Shown here in pieces: positions 34,368 to 43,526 of a DNA stretch of 64,000 nt (positions are counted from its first letter, which is position 1; every line of letters starts with the position of its first letter). The DNA lies in assembly GCF_000710035.2 (NCBI RefSeq), contig NZ_JMJJ01000012.1, forward strand, positions 42,376-106,375, written 5' to 3'. The notes under the pieces are model-generated. The model had not been told where the DNA came from. It was given only the letters and a program-made list of their open reading frames with translations, and searched no databases. The translations under genes and the position numbers were made by a program. The DNA comes from Pantoea ananatis LMG 2665 (GTDB taxonomy: Bacteria; Pseudomonadota; Gammaproteobacteria; Enterobacterales; Enterobacteriaceae).

Positions 34368-36305
34368 TTAAACTGCGTTTGTGCGGAACACGCTGACAGC
34401 ATCTCTCAGGCTTGCGGCCCGGTTTGCAAGTTCATCAGCGGATGATGCAGATTCTTCAACCAGCACGGCATTCTGCTGCGTAACCTGATCCATCTGTGTC
34501 ACCGCAATATTTATTTGTGATACGCCCGCGCTCTGTTCTTCAGAAGAAGATGAGATCTCTCTGACCAATTGCGATGTCTGCTCAATTGCTTCCACGCTTT
34601 GTTTAACTTTTTCACCGGCATCCCGGGCCATCAAAATTCCCTGTCCGGCATGCTCAACTGACTGCTCAATAAGCCCTTTGATTTCCTTCGCCGCTCCAGC
34701 CGATCGCTGCGCCAGTGCCCTGACCTCAGAAGCAACAACAGCAAAGCCCTTACCGTGCTCACCTGCCCGGGCAGCTTCGACGGCTGCGTTTAAAGCAAGA
34801 ATATTCGTCTGAAACGCTATCCCGTCAATAACGGAAATGATTTCTTTAATCTGTCCAGCACTGTTGCTTATTTTTTCCATTGAATCCAGGACTGACTCCA
34901 TGGCCTCACCGCCTCTCAAGGCCGCAGTTGTAGCGGAGTTGGCCATTTCAGCAGCATGACGCGTGTTATCCGCATTATTGCCGATGATTGACGATAACTG
35001 CTCCATACTTGCCGCAGTTTCAGCCAGAGAGGCTGCCTGCTCTTCCGTTCGCGCCGACAAATCACCATTTCCACGGGCTATTTCTTCAGATGACGTAGCA
35101 ATAGTGACAGCGTTACTTTTAATGTTTTCCACCGTAAGCGTAAGTCTCTGACTCATTTGCAGTAATGCCTTAAGCAGTGCGGCAGTTTCATTGCGTCCTG
35201 TCACCGTCAATGTTGACGTAAGGTCACCGCCCGCCACCTCAAGGGCCAGTCTTGATGCGGCACTGATAGGTCTGGTAACGGAGCGAATAATAACCAGAGC
35301 AAAAATTACTGCCAGCAGGACGATAAAAACAAGAACGGTCAGTAGTGCATATTGTGCATACCGGTGTTCCTTAATCTGCCCATTCAGCATTTCATTCAGT
35401 TCATTACCCCCGGCAATGGCGTAGTCGCTGAATTTGTTAATAGCGTGTGTAAAGAGCGCTGCATAGTCCTTCGGGTTTTGATTCGTCATGCTGCGGTTAA
35501 TGAAAATCGCCTCAGCGGTTTTGAGAGCACTGTTTGCCTCCTCAACGGCTGCATCTGCATTTGCGCTAAATTTTTGCTTAAGTGTGTTATCAGATAAAAA
35601 CAGTTTTTCAGAATCCTGAACAAATAAATTCAGGTTATACGAACCATTACTGATTAAAGACTCCATACGGACAGAGTCTGCTTCACTTATGCTTTCATTT
35701 CGGGCAAGAAGGGAAGTACCAAATGCACGTATTTTCCCAAGGCTTTCGGTCAGTTCAGGCAATGATGAAAAATTACTCGTAATTAAACGGTACGTGTTGA
35801 TATCTGAATCGAGTGAAAGGCCGTAAAAATCCAGCACATCACGGTTCGCATTCAAAAGGTTGCGGATGAGGAGGGCATGTGCATCAAGACTGGCTGTCAG
35901 AGTCAGTTGTGAAGAATCGATTCTTTGCTGTAGCTGGCTCCACTGTGCGCGCACGTCATTGATTTTTATGATCATGGCAGCGCTGCCTTCTGTCTTGGCC
36001 ATATCTTTGGTAATAACATCAGTGATGTTTTCAATTTCATCTCTGACCTGAACGCGGGACGGTGTTGCTGGATTTTTGGTTGCAATGGCAAGGGCGGTTT
36101 CTGCACGATGGCGCTGTATCAAATTGAGTAGGGCTAAAATCTTATTTTCTACGGGGATACCTGTTACCTCTCTTTGCTTATCCTGAATGTATTTATTACC
36201 TTCGGACACAAAAAGCATGGTAGGAACTGAGAACAGAACAAGGGAAAACAGGCCCAGAATGGCAAATTTGGCGGTAAGGCTTATATTGTTAAGAATCTTA
36301 TTCAT
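34368..36305 (-). CDS. Methyl-accepting chemotaxis protein
   Basis: I start at ATG 36305 ([14 protein letters not shown]), preceded by CAGGA; the longer frame to 36368 lacks a site. The 645-residue protein has a membrane segment near residues 12-30, a long helical periplasmic sensor (about 30-310) that looks like a tandem four-helix bundle, a second membrane segment ([20 protein letters not shown]), a HAMP domain and the signalling hairpin tip ([39 protein letters not shown]). It lacks the C-terminal NWETF-type pentapeptide for CheR/CheB. It should feed an unknown ligand signal to the chromosomal Che system. Isolated gene. Confidence 0.93.
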   Translation of the reverse strand: MNKILNNISLTAKFAILGLFSLVLFSVPTMLFVSEGNKYIQDKQREVTGIPVENKILALLNLIQRHRAETALAIATKNPATPSRVQVRDEIENITDVITKDMAKTEGSAAMIIKINDVRAQWSQLQQRIDSSQLTLTASLDAHALLIRNLLNANRDVLDFYGLSLDSDINTYRLITSNFSSLPELTESLGKIRAFGTSLLARNESISEADSVRMESLISNGSYNLNLFVQDSEKLFLSDNTLKQKFSANADAAVEEANSALKTAEAIFINRSMTNQNPKDYAALFTHAINKFSDYAIAGGNELNEMLNGQIKEHRYAQYALLTVLVFIVLLAVIFALVIIRSVTRPISAASRLALEVAGGDLTSTLTVTGRNETAALLKALLQMSQRLTLTVENIKSNAVTIATSSEEIARGNGDLSARTEEQAASLAETAASMEQLSSIIGNNADNTRHAAEMANSATTAALRGGEAMESVLDSMEKISNSAGQIKEIISVIDGIAFQTNILALNAAVEAARAGEHGKGFAVVASEVRALAQRSAGAAKEIKGLIEQSVEHAGQGILMARDAGEKVKQSVEAIEQTSQLVREISSSSEEQSAGVSQINIAVTQMDQVTQQNAVLVEESASSADELANRAASLRDAVSVFRTNAV

Positions 36306-37181
36306 TTTTAATTCCTGGTGAATTAATTCGTTATAGTGACAATTACAAAAGATACATTCGTAACGCACCTTAATGCATTTATCGGTTATTCACTCACTAA
36401 CTTTATACCGCACGGTTGTTTTACTGCATTACGTAATAAACTTTTAGTAACGTTAAACAAAGCACTTAAGCTAAATAATCATTTTTTCTCGGGATTAAGT
36501 TCTTTTCGCAGCAGCATTAGCCATTGCTGGATTTTCATCAGAGTATTTTTACTGAGATTTGAATGAGCCGGCTGAACCAGATGCGAATCGCACACTGTAT
36601 TATTAGCATGTCGCCGAAAGACGTTGTCTAAGGGGGGTAAGGTGAAGCAAAGGTTACTAAGCCAAAATTATCTGACCTGGCAGGCGCTTTGATCGCTGCC
36701 TGCTACCTGTTGATTCACACAGAATGTTGTTAGCAATGCTCACGGTCGCTCATAGCGGACCTCAAGCTCAATAAATCTGTCCGCTTTGTGCCAGAAGCGG
36801 ACATTAATGATGGCGTGAGTTACTCATTACTGAGGTTTAAATCTTGAGGATAAATAACGGGTCTTCAGAGCAAAAAAAGCATACCCGGAGGGGCATGTAA
36901 ATTCAGCTCCTGACCATTTATTATCTGAAGACAGAAAATTTGCCGGTCATTTTACTGGCTCAGCTTTCTGATGCCTTAAACTGATTACCGGCAACTGCAT
37001 TTTACGGGCCAACTGATAACGCGATTGCTTCACTGATCCCTTTATAAATCGTTGTCTCAACAGGCTTTCTTACCCGAGGCTCCTGACTGTTACGTTATGA
37101 GTTTAACGTCCGGGAATACTATTTAAAAACATGTACTCAGGCTTTTAGCTGGCTTTTTGCCTGTCGATTACGATAATCAGA
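36306..37181. other. Non-coding interval with repeat copy 3
   Basis: 876 bases between the chemoreceptor start and the ketosynthase stop. Apart from the repeat at 36744-36803, I see no gene; the 76-codon frame at 36336-36566 has no initiation site and no recognisable features. Confidence 0.45.
36744..36803 (+). repeat. Dispersed palindromic repeat, copy 3 (A and B)
   Basis: Unit A GGTCGCTCATAGCGGACC (36744-36761) and unit B with arms TGTCCGCTT and AAGCGGACA (36778-36803), separated by 16 bases. Confidence 0.75.
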
Positions 37182-38468
37182 TTAAACCGCTTCCCACCGG
37201 CGAAAGAGAAGGCAGGCATTCACACCGCCAAACCCAAATCCGTTCGATAACGCATGCCGGATGGCTGAATAACGCGATTTTAATGCAACCAGGTCCAGAC
37301 CCTCCGCGGACTCATCCGGATGATGTAAATTCAGCGTCGGCGGTATAACCTGGTCCCGTAGAGCCAGCACGGTAAAGATTGCCTCAATACCGCCAGCCGC
37401 GCCCAGCAGATGCCCGGTAGCCGACTTGGTCGAACTAATGGCAACTTTGCTGAATTTGCCAAATACGGACCGGATGGCCGAGAGCTCACCTTTATCACCA
37501 ACCACTGTTGAGGTGGCATGAGCATTAATGTGCTGTACATCACCCGCACTCACATCTGCCTGAGACAGGGCAAGCTCAATGGCTCTTCGGGCTCCGCTGC
37601 CGTCTTCAGGGCCGGCAGTGAGATGCCATGCATCAGCGCTGGTGCCATATCCCACCAGTTCAGCCAGAGGCGTTGCGCCCCGGCTGAGAGCATGCTCTAA
37701 AGACTCGATAACCAGTATGCCGGCACCTTCTGCCATCACAAATCCGTCCCGTTCGGTGTCAAACGGTCTTGACGCTTCGCCAGGCTTATCACCATTATTT
37801 GTGGAGAGCGCGCGTGCTGCCGCAAAACATCCCAGAGTAACGCGATCTATTGCAGCTTCTGTACCTCCACAAACCGCAATATCGGCTTCGCCCGTTTTTA
37901 TCAGCCTGGCCGCATCACCGATGGCCTGCACGCCCGCAGCACATGCCGTTATTGGTGCACCGATAGGTCCTCTGAAACCATGCTTTATTGAGACATGACC
38001 TGCAGCCATATTTGCAAGAAAAGAGGGCGCAGTGAAGGGTGATAAGCGGCGTGGCCCGCGTGTGTCGGTCGTTCTGACTGCGTCCGCAATCGCGCCGAAT
38101 CCCCCTACTCCGGATGCAATCACTGTTGCAGTCCGTTCTTTCTTGTGTTCATTATCTGGCTGCCAGTCCGCCTGTGCCAGGGCTTCCTGAGCCGCAATGA
38201 GAGCAAACTCAATGAAGCGATCCATTTTTTTTCGCTCTTTGGCAGTAATATACCGCTCTGGCTCATAACCTGCGTCAGGGTCCTCTGCGAGTGAAGGGAC
38301 CTGTCCGGCAACGGTTACGCCAGTACCCTCGCTGATTTCAGGTGGAAGCACTGTTATTCCCGATCGGCCCTCAATAAGCCTTCGCCAGACGGTTTCCGTA
38401 CCACATCCTAAAGGGCTCACAATACCGCAGCCGGTTATAACTATTCGTACGGAATTATTCTTATTCAT
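37182..38468 (-). CDS. FabF-like beta-ketoacyl-ACP synthase at end of efflux operon
   Basis: I start at ATG 38468 (MNKNNSVRIVITG), with GAGGT upstream. The 428-residue protein is a full KAS II: active Cys in ITACAAGVQ, His in NAHATSTVVGDKGE, His in SATGHLLGAAGG and the FGFGGVN loop. KAS II extends acyl-ACP chains in fatty-acid synthesis. Compared with E. coli FabF, positions beside the active residues differ (TACTS to TACAA, NAHG to NAHA), which also occurs in other FabF-like enzymes. It lies 85 bases after the RND pump gene on the same strand, so it is probably co-expressed. No ACP, FabG or other synthase genes accompany it. Confidence 0.88.
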   Translation of the reverse strand: MNKNNSVRIVITGCGIVSPLGCGTETVWRRLIEGRSGITVLPPEISEGTGVTVAGQVPSLAEDPDAGYEPERYITAKERKKMDRFIEFALIAAQEALAQADWQPDNEHKKERTATVIASGVGGFGAIADAVRTTDTRGPRRLSPFTAPSFLANMAAGHVSIKHGFRGPIGAPITACAAGVQAIGDAARLIKTGEADIAVCGGTEAAIDRVTLGCFAAARALSTNNGDKPGEASRPFDTERDGFVMAEGAGILVIESLEHALSRGATPLAELVGYGTSADAWHLTAGPEDGSGARRAIELALSQADVSAGDVQHINAHATSTVVGDKGELSAIRSVFGKFSKVAISSTKSATGHLLGAAGGIEAIFTVLALRDQVIPPTLNLHHPDESAEGLDLVALKSRYSAIRHALSNGFGFGGVNACLLFRRWEAV

Positions 38469-38553
38469 TGTCGAAACCTCATGTTCTTTTTTGCATAGCG
38501 TCATGACATAAACCAGTACGCAGGCGAACGTTTTCCCCTGCGGTTAATGGTTA

Positions 38554-41500
38554 TTATTCGGCTTTACCTTCCACATATTTCTGGTTTTCAGGGCGTATCC
38601 TGAACCATATGGCATACATTGCAGGCAGGAAAACCAGGGTAACGATGGTGCCGGCAAATGTTCCACCTATCAGCGTATAAGCCAGTGTCCCCCAGAAAAC
38701 AGAATGCGTAAGAGGAATAAAGGCCAGAATGGCGGCCATTGCTGTCAGCAATACCGGTCGGGCACGCTGAATTGTTGCTTCAACGACGGACTCAAAGGGT
38801 GTCAGCCCTTCATGCTCATTTTGATGGATCTGCCCTATCAGGATTAATGTGTTGCGCATCAGAATCCCCGACAGTGCGATCAGTCCGACAAGCGCATTTA
38901 TCCCGAACGGCTGACTAAACAACAGCAGCGTCGGTACAACGCCAATCAGCCCCAGTGGTGCAGTCAGAAAAACCATCACCATCGCTGACATTGACCGCAC
39001 CTGCAGAATGATGATCAGAAGCGTAATGGCAATCATGATTGGGAACAGCGGGGCCATTGCTTTAGTGGCTTTACCCGACTCCTCAATCGGCCCACCCTGC
39101 TCAATGCGGTATCCGGCCGGAAGCTTGTCAATGACAGGCTGTAATTGTTTCAGGATTGCCGTGGAAACATCGGGCGGCTGCATACTGTCAGCAATATCAC
39201 CACGTACGGTAATCGTCGGGGTACGGTCGCGACGTCGCAGTACGGGATCTTCCATTCTTACTTCAACATCGCCAATCTGTGACAGTGGAATGCGCTGGCC
39301 TGACAACCCCACCAGGGTAAATCCGGCTATTTTTGCAGGATCGAGTCTGATATCACCTGCTGCACGTCCCATTACCTGTACGGAGCGGATGTCTTCGCGA
39401 ACGGACGTAATGGGCACGCCGGAGAGCAGGAACTGGAGTTGCTGCGCCACGGCATTTGAAGTCAGTCCGACTGCCTGAAGACGATCCTGATTCAGCGAGA
39501 AGTGTAGCGTAGGCACGCGCTGTCCCCAGTCCGTGTTTACGGTCCTCATAACGGGACTGGCCAACATGACCGCCTCAACTTCGGCTGCAATCTCACGCAG
39601 TTTGTCGGGATCAGGTCCCATCACTCGGTAAGCCACCGGATAAGGAGAGTAAGGACCGAAGACCAGTTGCGTTGCGCGGATACGCGCTTCAGGAGCGAGT
39701 CCGCTGGCTGCGGCTTCGCGTAGCCGTTCCTTGAGAATATCGCGGGCATCCTGGCTGTCGGTCAGAACCACAATCTTCGCAAACGACGGATCGGGAAGCT
39801 CCGGTGCCATCGCCAGATAGAAGCGCGGTGAGCCCTGCCCGATGTAAGAGGTGACAATTTTTGCCTCTTTCTGCTTTTTCAGCCAGTTCTCAATTTTCGC
39901 CGTGGTCGCACTCGTCTGCTCAATTGAGGTGCCGTAAGGCATCTGAACCTCAATCAATACCTCGGGACGGTCTGATGTGGGGAAGAACTGCTTCTTAACC
40001 AGCCCCATGCCGAGAATCGCCATAGTAAAAACAATGATGACCGTTCCGGCGACTATCCATTTTCGTGCGACAACGCGGGCCAGTAACCGGCGAAAACGGT
40101 TGTAGCGCGGCGTATCGTAGATTGCGGCGTGACCACCTGATACCGTTTTAATTTCCGGCAGCATTTTGACGCCTAAGTAAGGCGTGAAAACCACGGCCAC
40201 GACCCAGGAGGCTATCAACGCAATACCCACTATCCAGAACATGTTACTGGTGTATTCACCCGCAGTTGACTGCGCGAAGCCGTTAGGCATAAAGCCCACG
40301 ACCGTAACCAGTGTTCCTGCCAGCATCGGGGCCGCAGTATGACTCCATGCATAGGCTGAGGCCTTAATCCGGTCATAGCCCTCCTCCATTTTTACGACCA
40401 TCATCTCAATCGCTATAATGGCATCGTCCACCAGAAGTCCCAGCGCCAGGATGAGTGACCCCAGCGTGATGCGGTCGAAGTTCTTACCTGATGCTTCCAT
40501 GACCATGAAAACGATGGCCAGGGTCAGCGGCACCGCGGCGGCCACCACCACCCCCACACGCCAGCCCATGCTGACAAAGCAGACCACCATGACCACAAGC
40601 AGCGCAACGAAGAATTTGATCATAAATTCATTGACGGCAGAGCTGATGTTGACTGACTGATCGGTGACTTTCGTCAGCGTCATGCCGAGCGGCATGGATG
40701 CGTTGATGCTGGCCGCTTCCGCATCCAGTGACTTGCCCAGTTCAAGGCCATTCCACCCCTCCCGCATGATAATGCCAAGCAGAAGAGCCGGTTCACCCTG
40801 ATTGCGTATCAGAAACGTGGCGGGATCCTCATATCCGCGTTCAACCGTGGCAATGTCCGACAGCAGTAGCGTTCTGCCATTAACAACGACGGGCGTTTTA
40901 CGAATCTGCTCCAGTTTGTTAAAAGCACCGTCAAGTCGGATAAATACCTGGGGGCCCTTGGTATCAATTGAGCCCGCGGGCGTCAGGACATTCTGGTTAT
41001 TCAGCGCTGAAAATATGTCCTGGGGCGAAACGCCCAGTGTGGCCAGCCTGTCATGGGAAAAAGAGACAAAGATGCGTTCAGTCTGCTCACCAATGATGTT
41101 GACCTTTTTTACGCCCGGCACGTGAAGAAGCCGCTGGCGCAGTGATTCTGCATCGCGCACCAGTAAACGCTGAGGCTCACCTTTTGCTTTCAGAGCAAAC
41201 AGGGAAAAGGTGACATCTGAAAATTCGTCGTTGACCATGGGACCAATGACGCCTGCAGGCAGGTTTTTAGCTTCATCCCCCAGTTTTTTTCGCGCCTGAT
41301 AAAACTCTTCCTGCACCTGTGAGGGTGGGGTACTGTCCTGCAGCGACAGCATGGTGAACGCCATCCCCGCGCGGGTATAGGTCTCCGTCCGGTCGTACCA
41401 TTTAAGCTCCTGCAACCGCTTTTCAAGTGGTTCTGCGACCTGATCCTGCATTACCTGCGCCGTTGCACCTGGCCACACTGTAATGACTGTCATCTGTTTG

Positions 41501-41640
41501 ACGGTAAACGGCGGATCTTCTGCCCGGCCCAGTTCAAAAAAAGACATGATGCCCGCGACTGTGATCAGAATGATCAGGAATAACGTAATCGAGCGTTCAC
41601 GGACGGCGAGCGCGGAGAGATTGAAACGCGAGTTACTCAT
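38554..41640 (-). CDS. RND efflux transporter, inner-membrane pump
   Basis: I start at ATG 41640 (MSNSRFNLSALAV), overlapping the adaptor stop by 8 bases. The 1028-residue protein has the RND layout: N-terminal helix (ITLFLIILITVAGIMSFF), periplasmic porter domains, then the helix with the proton-relay Asp pair (LALGLLVDDAIIAIEMM) and a second half with the same plan. It exports drugs or metabolites by proton antiport through the adaptor and outer-membrane channel. PAGVIGPMVNDEF and GRAEDPPFTVKQM mark the AcrB-like subfamily that has smaller hydrophobic porter loops. Substrate unknown. Confidence 0.93.
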   Translation of the reverse strand: MSNSRFNLSALAVRERSITLFLIILITVAGIMSFFELGRAEDPPFTVKQMTVITVWPGATAQVMQDQVAEPLEKRLQELKWYDRTETYTRAGMAFTMLSLQDSTPPSQVQEEFYQARKKLGDEAKNLPAGVIGPMVNDEFSDVTFSLFALKAKGEPQRLLVRDAESLRQRLLHVPGVKKVNIIGEQTERIFVSFSHDRLATLGVSPQDIFSALNNQNVLTPAGSIDTKGPQVFIRLDGAFNKLEQIRKTPVVVNGRTLLLSDIATVERGYEDPATFLIRNQGEPALLLGIIMREGWNGLELGKSLDAEAASINASMPLGMTLTKVTDQSVNISSAVNEFMIKFFVALLVVMVVCFVSMGWRVGVVVAAAVPLTLAIVFMVMEASGKNFDRITLGSLILALGLLVDDAIIAIEMMVVKMEEGYDRIKASAYAWSHTAAPMLAGTLVTVVGFMPNGFAQSTAGEYTSNMFWIVGIALIASWVVAVVFTPYLGVKMLPEIKTVSGGHAAIYDTPRYNRFRRLLARVVARKWIVAGTVIIVFTMAILGMGLVKKQFFPTSDRPEVLIEVQMPYGTSIEQTSATTAKIENWLKKQKEAKIVTSYIGQGSPRFYLAMAPELPDPSFAKIVVLTDSQDARDILKERLREAAASGLAPEARIRATQLVFGPYSPYPVAYRVMGPDPDKLREIAAEVEAVMLASPVMRTVNTDWGQRVPTLHFSLNQDRLQAVGLTSNAVAQQLQFLLSGVPITSVREDIRSVQVMGRAAGDIRLDPAKIAGFTLVGLSGQRIPLSQIGDVEVRMEDPVLRRRDRTPTITVRGDIADSMQPPDVSTAILKQLQPVIDKLPAGYRIEQGGPIEESGKATKAMAPLFPIMIAITLLIIILQVRSMSAMVMVFLTAPLGLIGVVPTLLLFSQPFGINALVGLIALSGILMRNTLILIGQIHQNEHEGLTPFESVVEATIQRARPVLLTAMAAILAFIPLTHSVFWGTLAYTLIGGTFAGTIVTLVFLPAMYAIWFRIRPENQKYVEGKAE

Positions 41641-42748
41641 GTGGCTGGCCTCCGGCAATGCTCCCATCACCCTGACGCGCCACGCGAACAGTTTCACCGT
41701 CATGCAGCAGGTGAGCGCCAAGCGCTACCACTTCCTCGCCGGCACTGAGCCCGCTGATGACTCTGGCCGTGTCGTCACTAATGCCTTCTAACTGCACAGC
41801 CCGCCACGATACACGGGCAGGCTCACCGGTGATCACCCACACTCCCTGGCCTTTGCCCGGGTCAAAGAGTGCGGCTATGGGTACCTGCATTATCTCGCGG
41901 GAAACCTTCCCGTCAGCGATATGCAGTGTAACGGTAGCACCCAGCGGTGCGTTGGCCAGCGCGCCCTCAAGCACATATCGTGCTTCAAAGGTGCGGGCTA
42001 AGGGATCGGCAGCATCGGAAAGCACGCGAAGCCGGGCACTCACTGACTGATTCTTATCGCCGTACAGCGTCGCTTCAGCCTGACTTCCGGGGACCGGCCT
42101 TAGCGTTTCAGGCAGCTGTACAAGGGCTTCGCGTTGCCCCGCCCGGGCCAGCCTGATTACCGGCTGCCCTGCACTGACAACCTGACCCGGTTCAGCAAGC
42201 GTCTCCATAACCACGCCATCAGCATCAGCCAGCAGAACAGCATAGCTTTTTGCATTCTGCGCAACGTCAGCCTGTGCCTGCGCAGCGCTGAGGTCTGCTT
42301 TTGCTGTATCTGCGGCGGCCCTGACCTGATCGTAAGCTGATGCTGAAACAGCACCTGCTGCAACCAGGCCACGGTAACGCGCTTCGTCCAGAGAGGTTTG
42401 CCTGACGCGTATGCGTGCAGCACTGACTGCCTGCTGCTGAGCCTGTGCCTGGAGGCCGAGATCGGCAGGATCGAGGCGCATCAGCGGCTGTCCGCGTTTA
42501 ACCGTCTGGCCCGTATCTACGAGGCGCTCCAGGATTTTACCCTGTACCCTGAAGCCAAGGTCGCTTTGTGTTCGCGCAACCACCACACCGGTAAATGAAC
42601 GGACATTATTATCAGCATCAGCCACGTTTACAGCCCTTACCAGGGGCGGCTGAGTACGTGGGTCATCGGTGCCGGATTTGTCGCCACAGGCCACCAGGGC
42701 CAGCGGCAACAGGCAGACAGCTAAATTGACAGGTTTAATCCTGAGCAT
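41633..42748 (-). CDS. RND periplasmic adaptor lipoprotein
   Basis: The 371-residue protein has a signal peptide with lipobox LVAC (Cys21). It shows the membrane-fusion-protein order: beta-barrel strand VRSFTGVVVARTQSDLGFRV, lipoyl half GKILERLVDTGQTVKRGQPL, alpha-hairpin (about 90-165), second lipoyl half ADADGVVMETLAEPGQVVSAG and barrel/MP domains. It links the pump to the outer-membrane factor. Its promoter region holds a TetR-type operator (42795-42820). Overlaps the pump gene. Confidence 0.92.
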   Translation of the reverse strand: MLRIKPVNLAVCLLPLALVACGDKSGTDDPRTQPPLVRAVNVADADNNVRSFTGVVVARTQSDLGFRVQGKILERLVDTGQTVKRGQPLMRLDPADLGLQAQAQQQAVSAARIRVRQTSLDEARYRGLVAAGAVSASAYDQVRAAADTAKADLSAAQAQADVAQNAKSYAVLLADADGVVMETLAEPGQVVSAGQPVIRLARAGQREALVQLPETLRPVPGSQAEATLYGDKNQSVSARLRVLSDAADPLARTFEARYVLEGALANAPLGATVTLHIADGKVSREIMQVPIAALFDPGKGQGVWVITGEPARVSWRAVQLEGISDDTARVISGLSAGEEVVALGAHLLHDGETVRVARQGDGSIAGGQPHE

Positions 42749-42794
42749 GGGTTACCTGAATACAGTGAAAAGATGGTAACCGCATTCTTATTCT

Positions 42795-42820
42795 TGTGAC
42801 TATAAATGTCAATGGTCACA
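42795..42820. promoter_or_regulatory. Operator A, probable TetR site for efflux operon
   Basis: TGTGACTA (42795-42802) and TGGTCACA (42813-42820) form an inverted repeat in the 74-base gap between tetR and the adaptor gene. The same half-sites, same spacing, occur in the tetR/outer-membrane-factor gap at 43475-43500 on the opposite strand. Confidence 0.7.
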
Positions 42821-42822
42821 CA

Positions 42823-43437
42823 TCAGGGAGAGAGGCTTCTTAAGATAAGCGACGAAAGGAGCACTGCAGCAGACTCAGCCGTATCGAGGTTGTACTGCAG
42901 CTGAACCGGGCTGATATAGGGCCTCATGACCAGAAAAACAGCCTGCGATGCTTCATCCAGAGGGGTTTTCCGCTCGAACTCTCCGGCACCTCTCCCTTCA
43001 AGAATAATATTTTCAATGAGTTGCCGGATACGTTCTTCATGCAGCGCTGCCGATGGCCATTTATCCCGGGCGGCAACGGCAGCAATGTCATAAAGCTTTC
43101 GATCGTGAAAAAACAGGTCGCTGCCGGCCTGCGTCAGGGCCTTCAGCATCTGCCTCATCTTTTCAGATCCCGTCGGGGCGTCGGCAATGGCTGCATTAAC
43201 AATGTCCATGATCATATTCAGGCGGTTAGAGCAAATCTGTTCGCCAATTGCCTGTTTAGAATCGAAAAACTTGTATATGTATGCCTTCGAGAAGCCTATC
43301 GACTTTGCCAGATCGGATACGGTGGTTTTCTCATAACCAAAATGGGCGAAGTGTTCAGTCGCGGCTGCGACCACCTGGTCACGGATAGTATGTTCTGAGG
43401 GCCCCCTGCCGGGGTGAGTCATTGTTTGCTTATTCAT
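42823..43437 (-). CDS. TetR-family regulator of efflux genes
   Basis: The 204-residue protein has an N-terminal TetR helix-turn-helix (AATEHFAHFGYEKTTVSDLA, KSIGFSKAYIYKFFDSKQAIGEQI) and a ligand-binding C-terminal domain with the TetR_C segment. It lies between the divergent outer-membrane factor gene and the adaptor-pump genes. Two matching operators flank it, so it probably represses both units and itself, and is released by a pump substrate. Confidence 0.9.
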   Translation of the reverse strand: MNKQTMTHPGRGPSEHTIRDQVVAAATEHFAHFGYEKTTVSDLAKSIGFSKAYIYKFFDSKQAIGEQICSNRLNMIMDIVNAAIADAPTGSEKMRQMLKALTQAGSDLFFHDRKLYDIAAVAARDKWPSAALHEERIRQLIENIILEGRGAGEFERKTPLDEASQAVFLVMRPYISPVQLQYNLDTAESAAVLLSSLILRSLSP

Positions 43438-43465
43438 TTTTCCAGCTTAACGTAACAATTGTCGA

Positions 43466-43493
43466 TTGACAACGAGTGACCACTTGGTAATGT
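43466..43493 (+). promoter_or_regulatory. Promoter of outer-membrane factor gene
   Basis: TTGACA (43466-43471), 16-base spacer, TAATGT (43488-43493). Operator B (43475-43500) covers the spacer and -10 box. TTGTCGATTGACAA (43459-43472) is a further small inverted repeat. Confidence 0.65.
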
Positions 43494-43500
43494 AGTCACA
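43475..43500. promoter_or_regulatory. Operator B, second probable TetR site
   Basis: AGTGACCA (43475-43482) and TAGTCACA (43493-43500). Its reverse complement matches operator A at TGTGACTA and TGGTCAC with identical spacing. Confidence 0.7.
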
Positions 43501-43526
43501 AATTAAGAGTGTCTCAAGGAATATTT

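Noticed and set aside
36336..36566. 76-codon + strand frame upstream of the chemoreceptor
   Set aside because: No initiation site, no family resemblance, and it overlaps the chemoreceptor promoter region.
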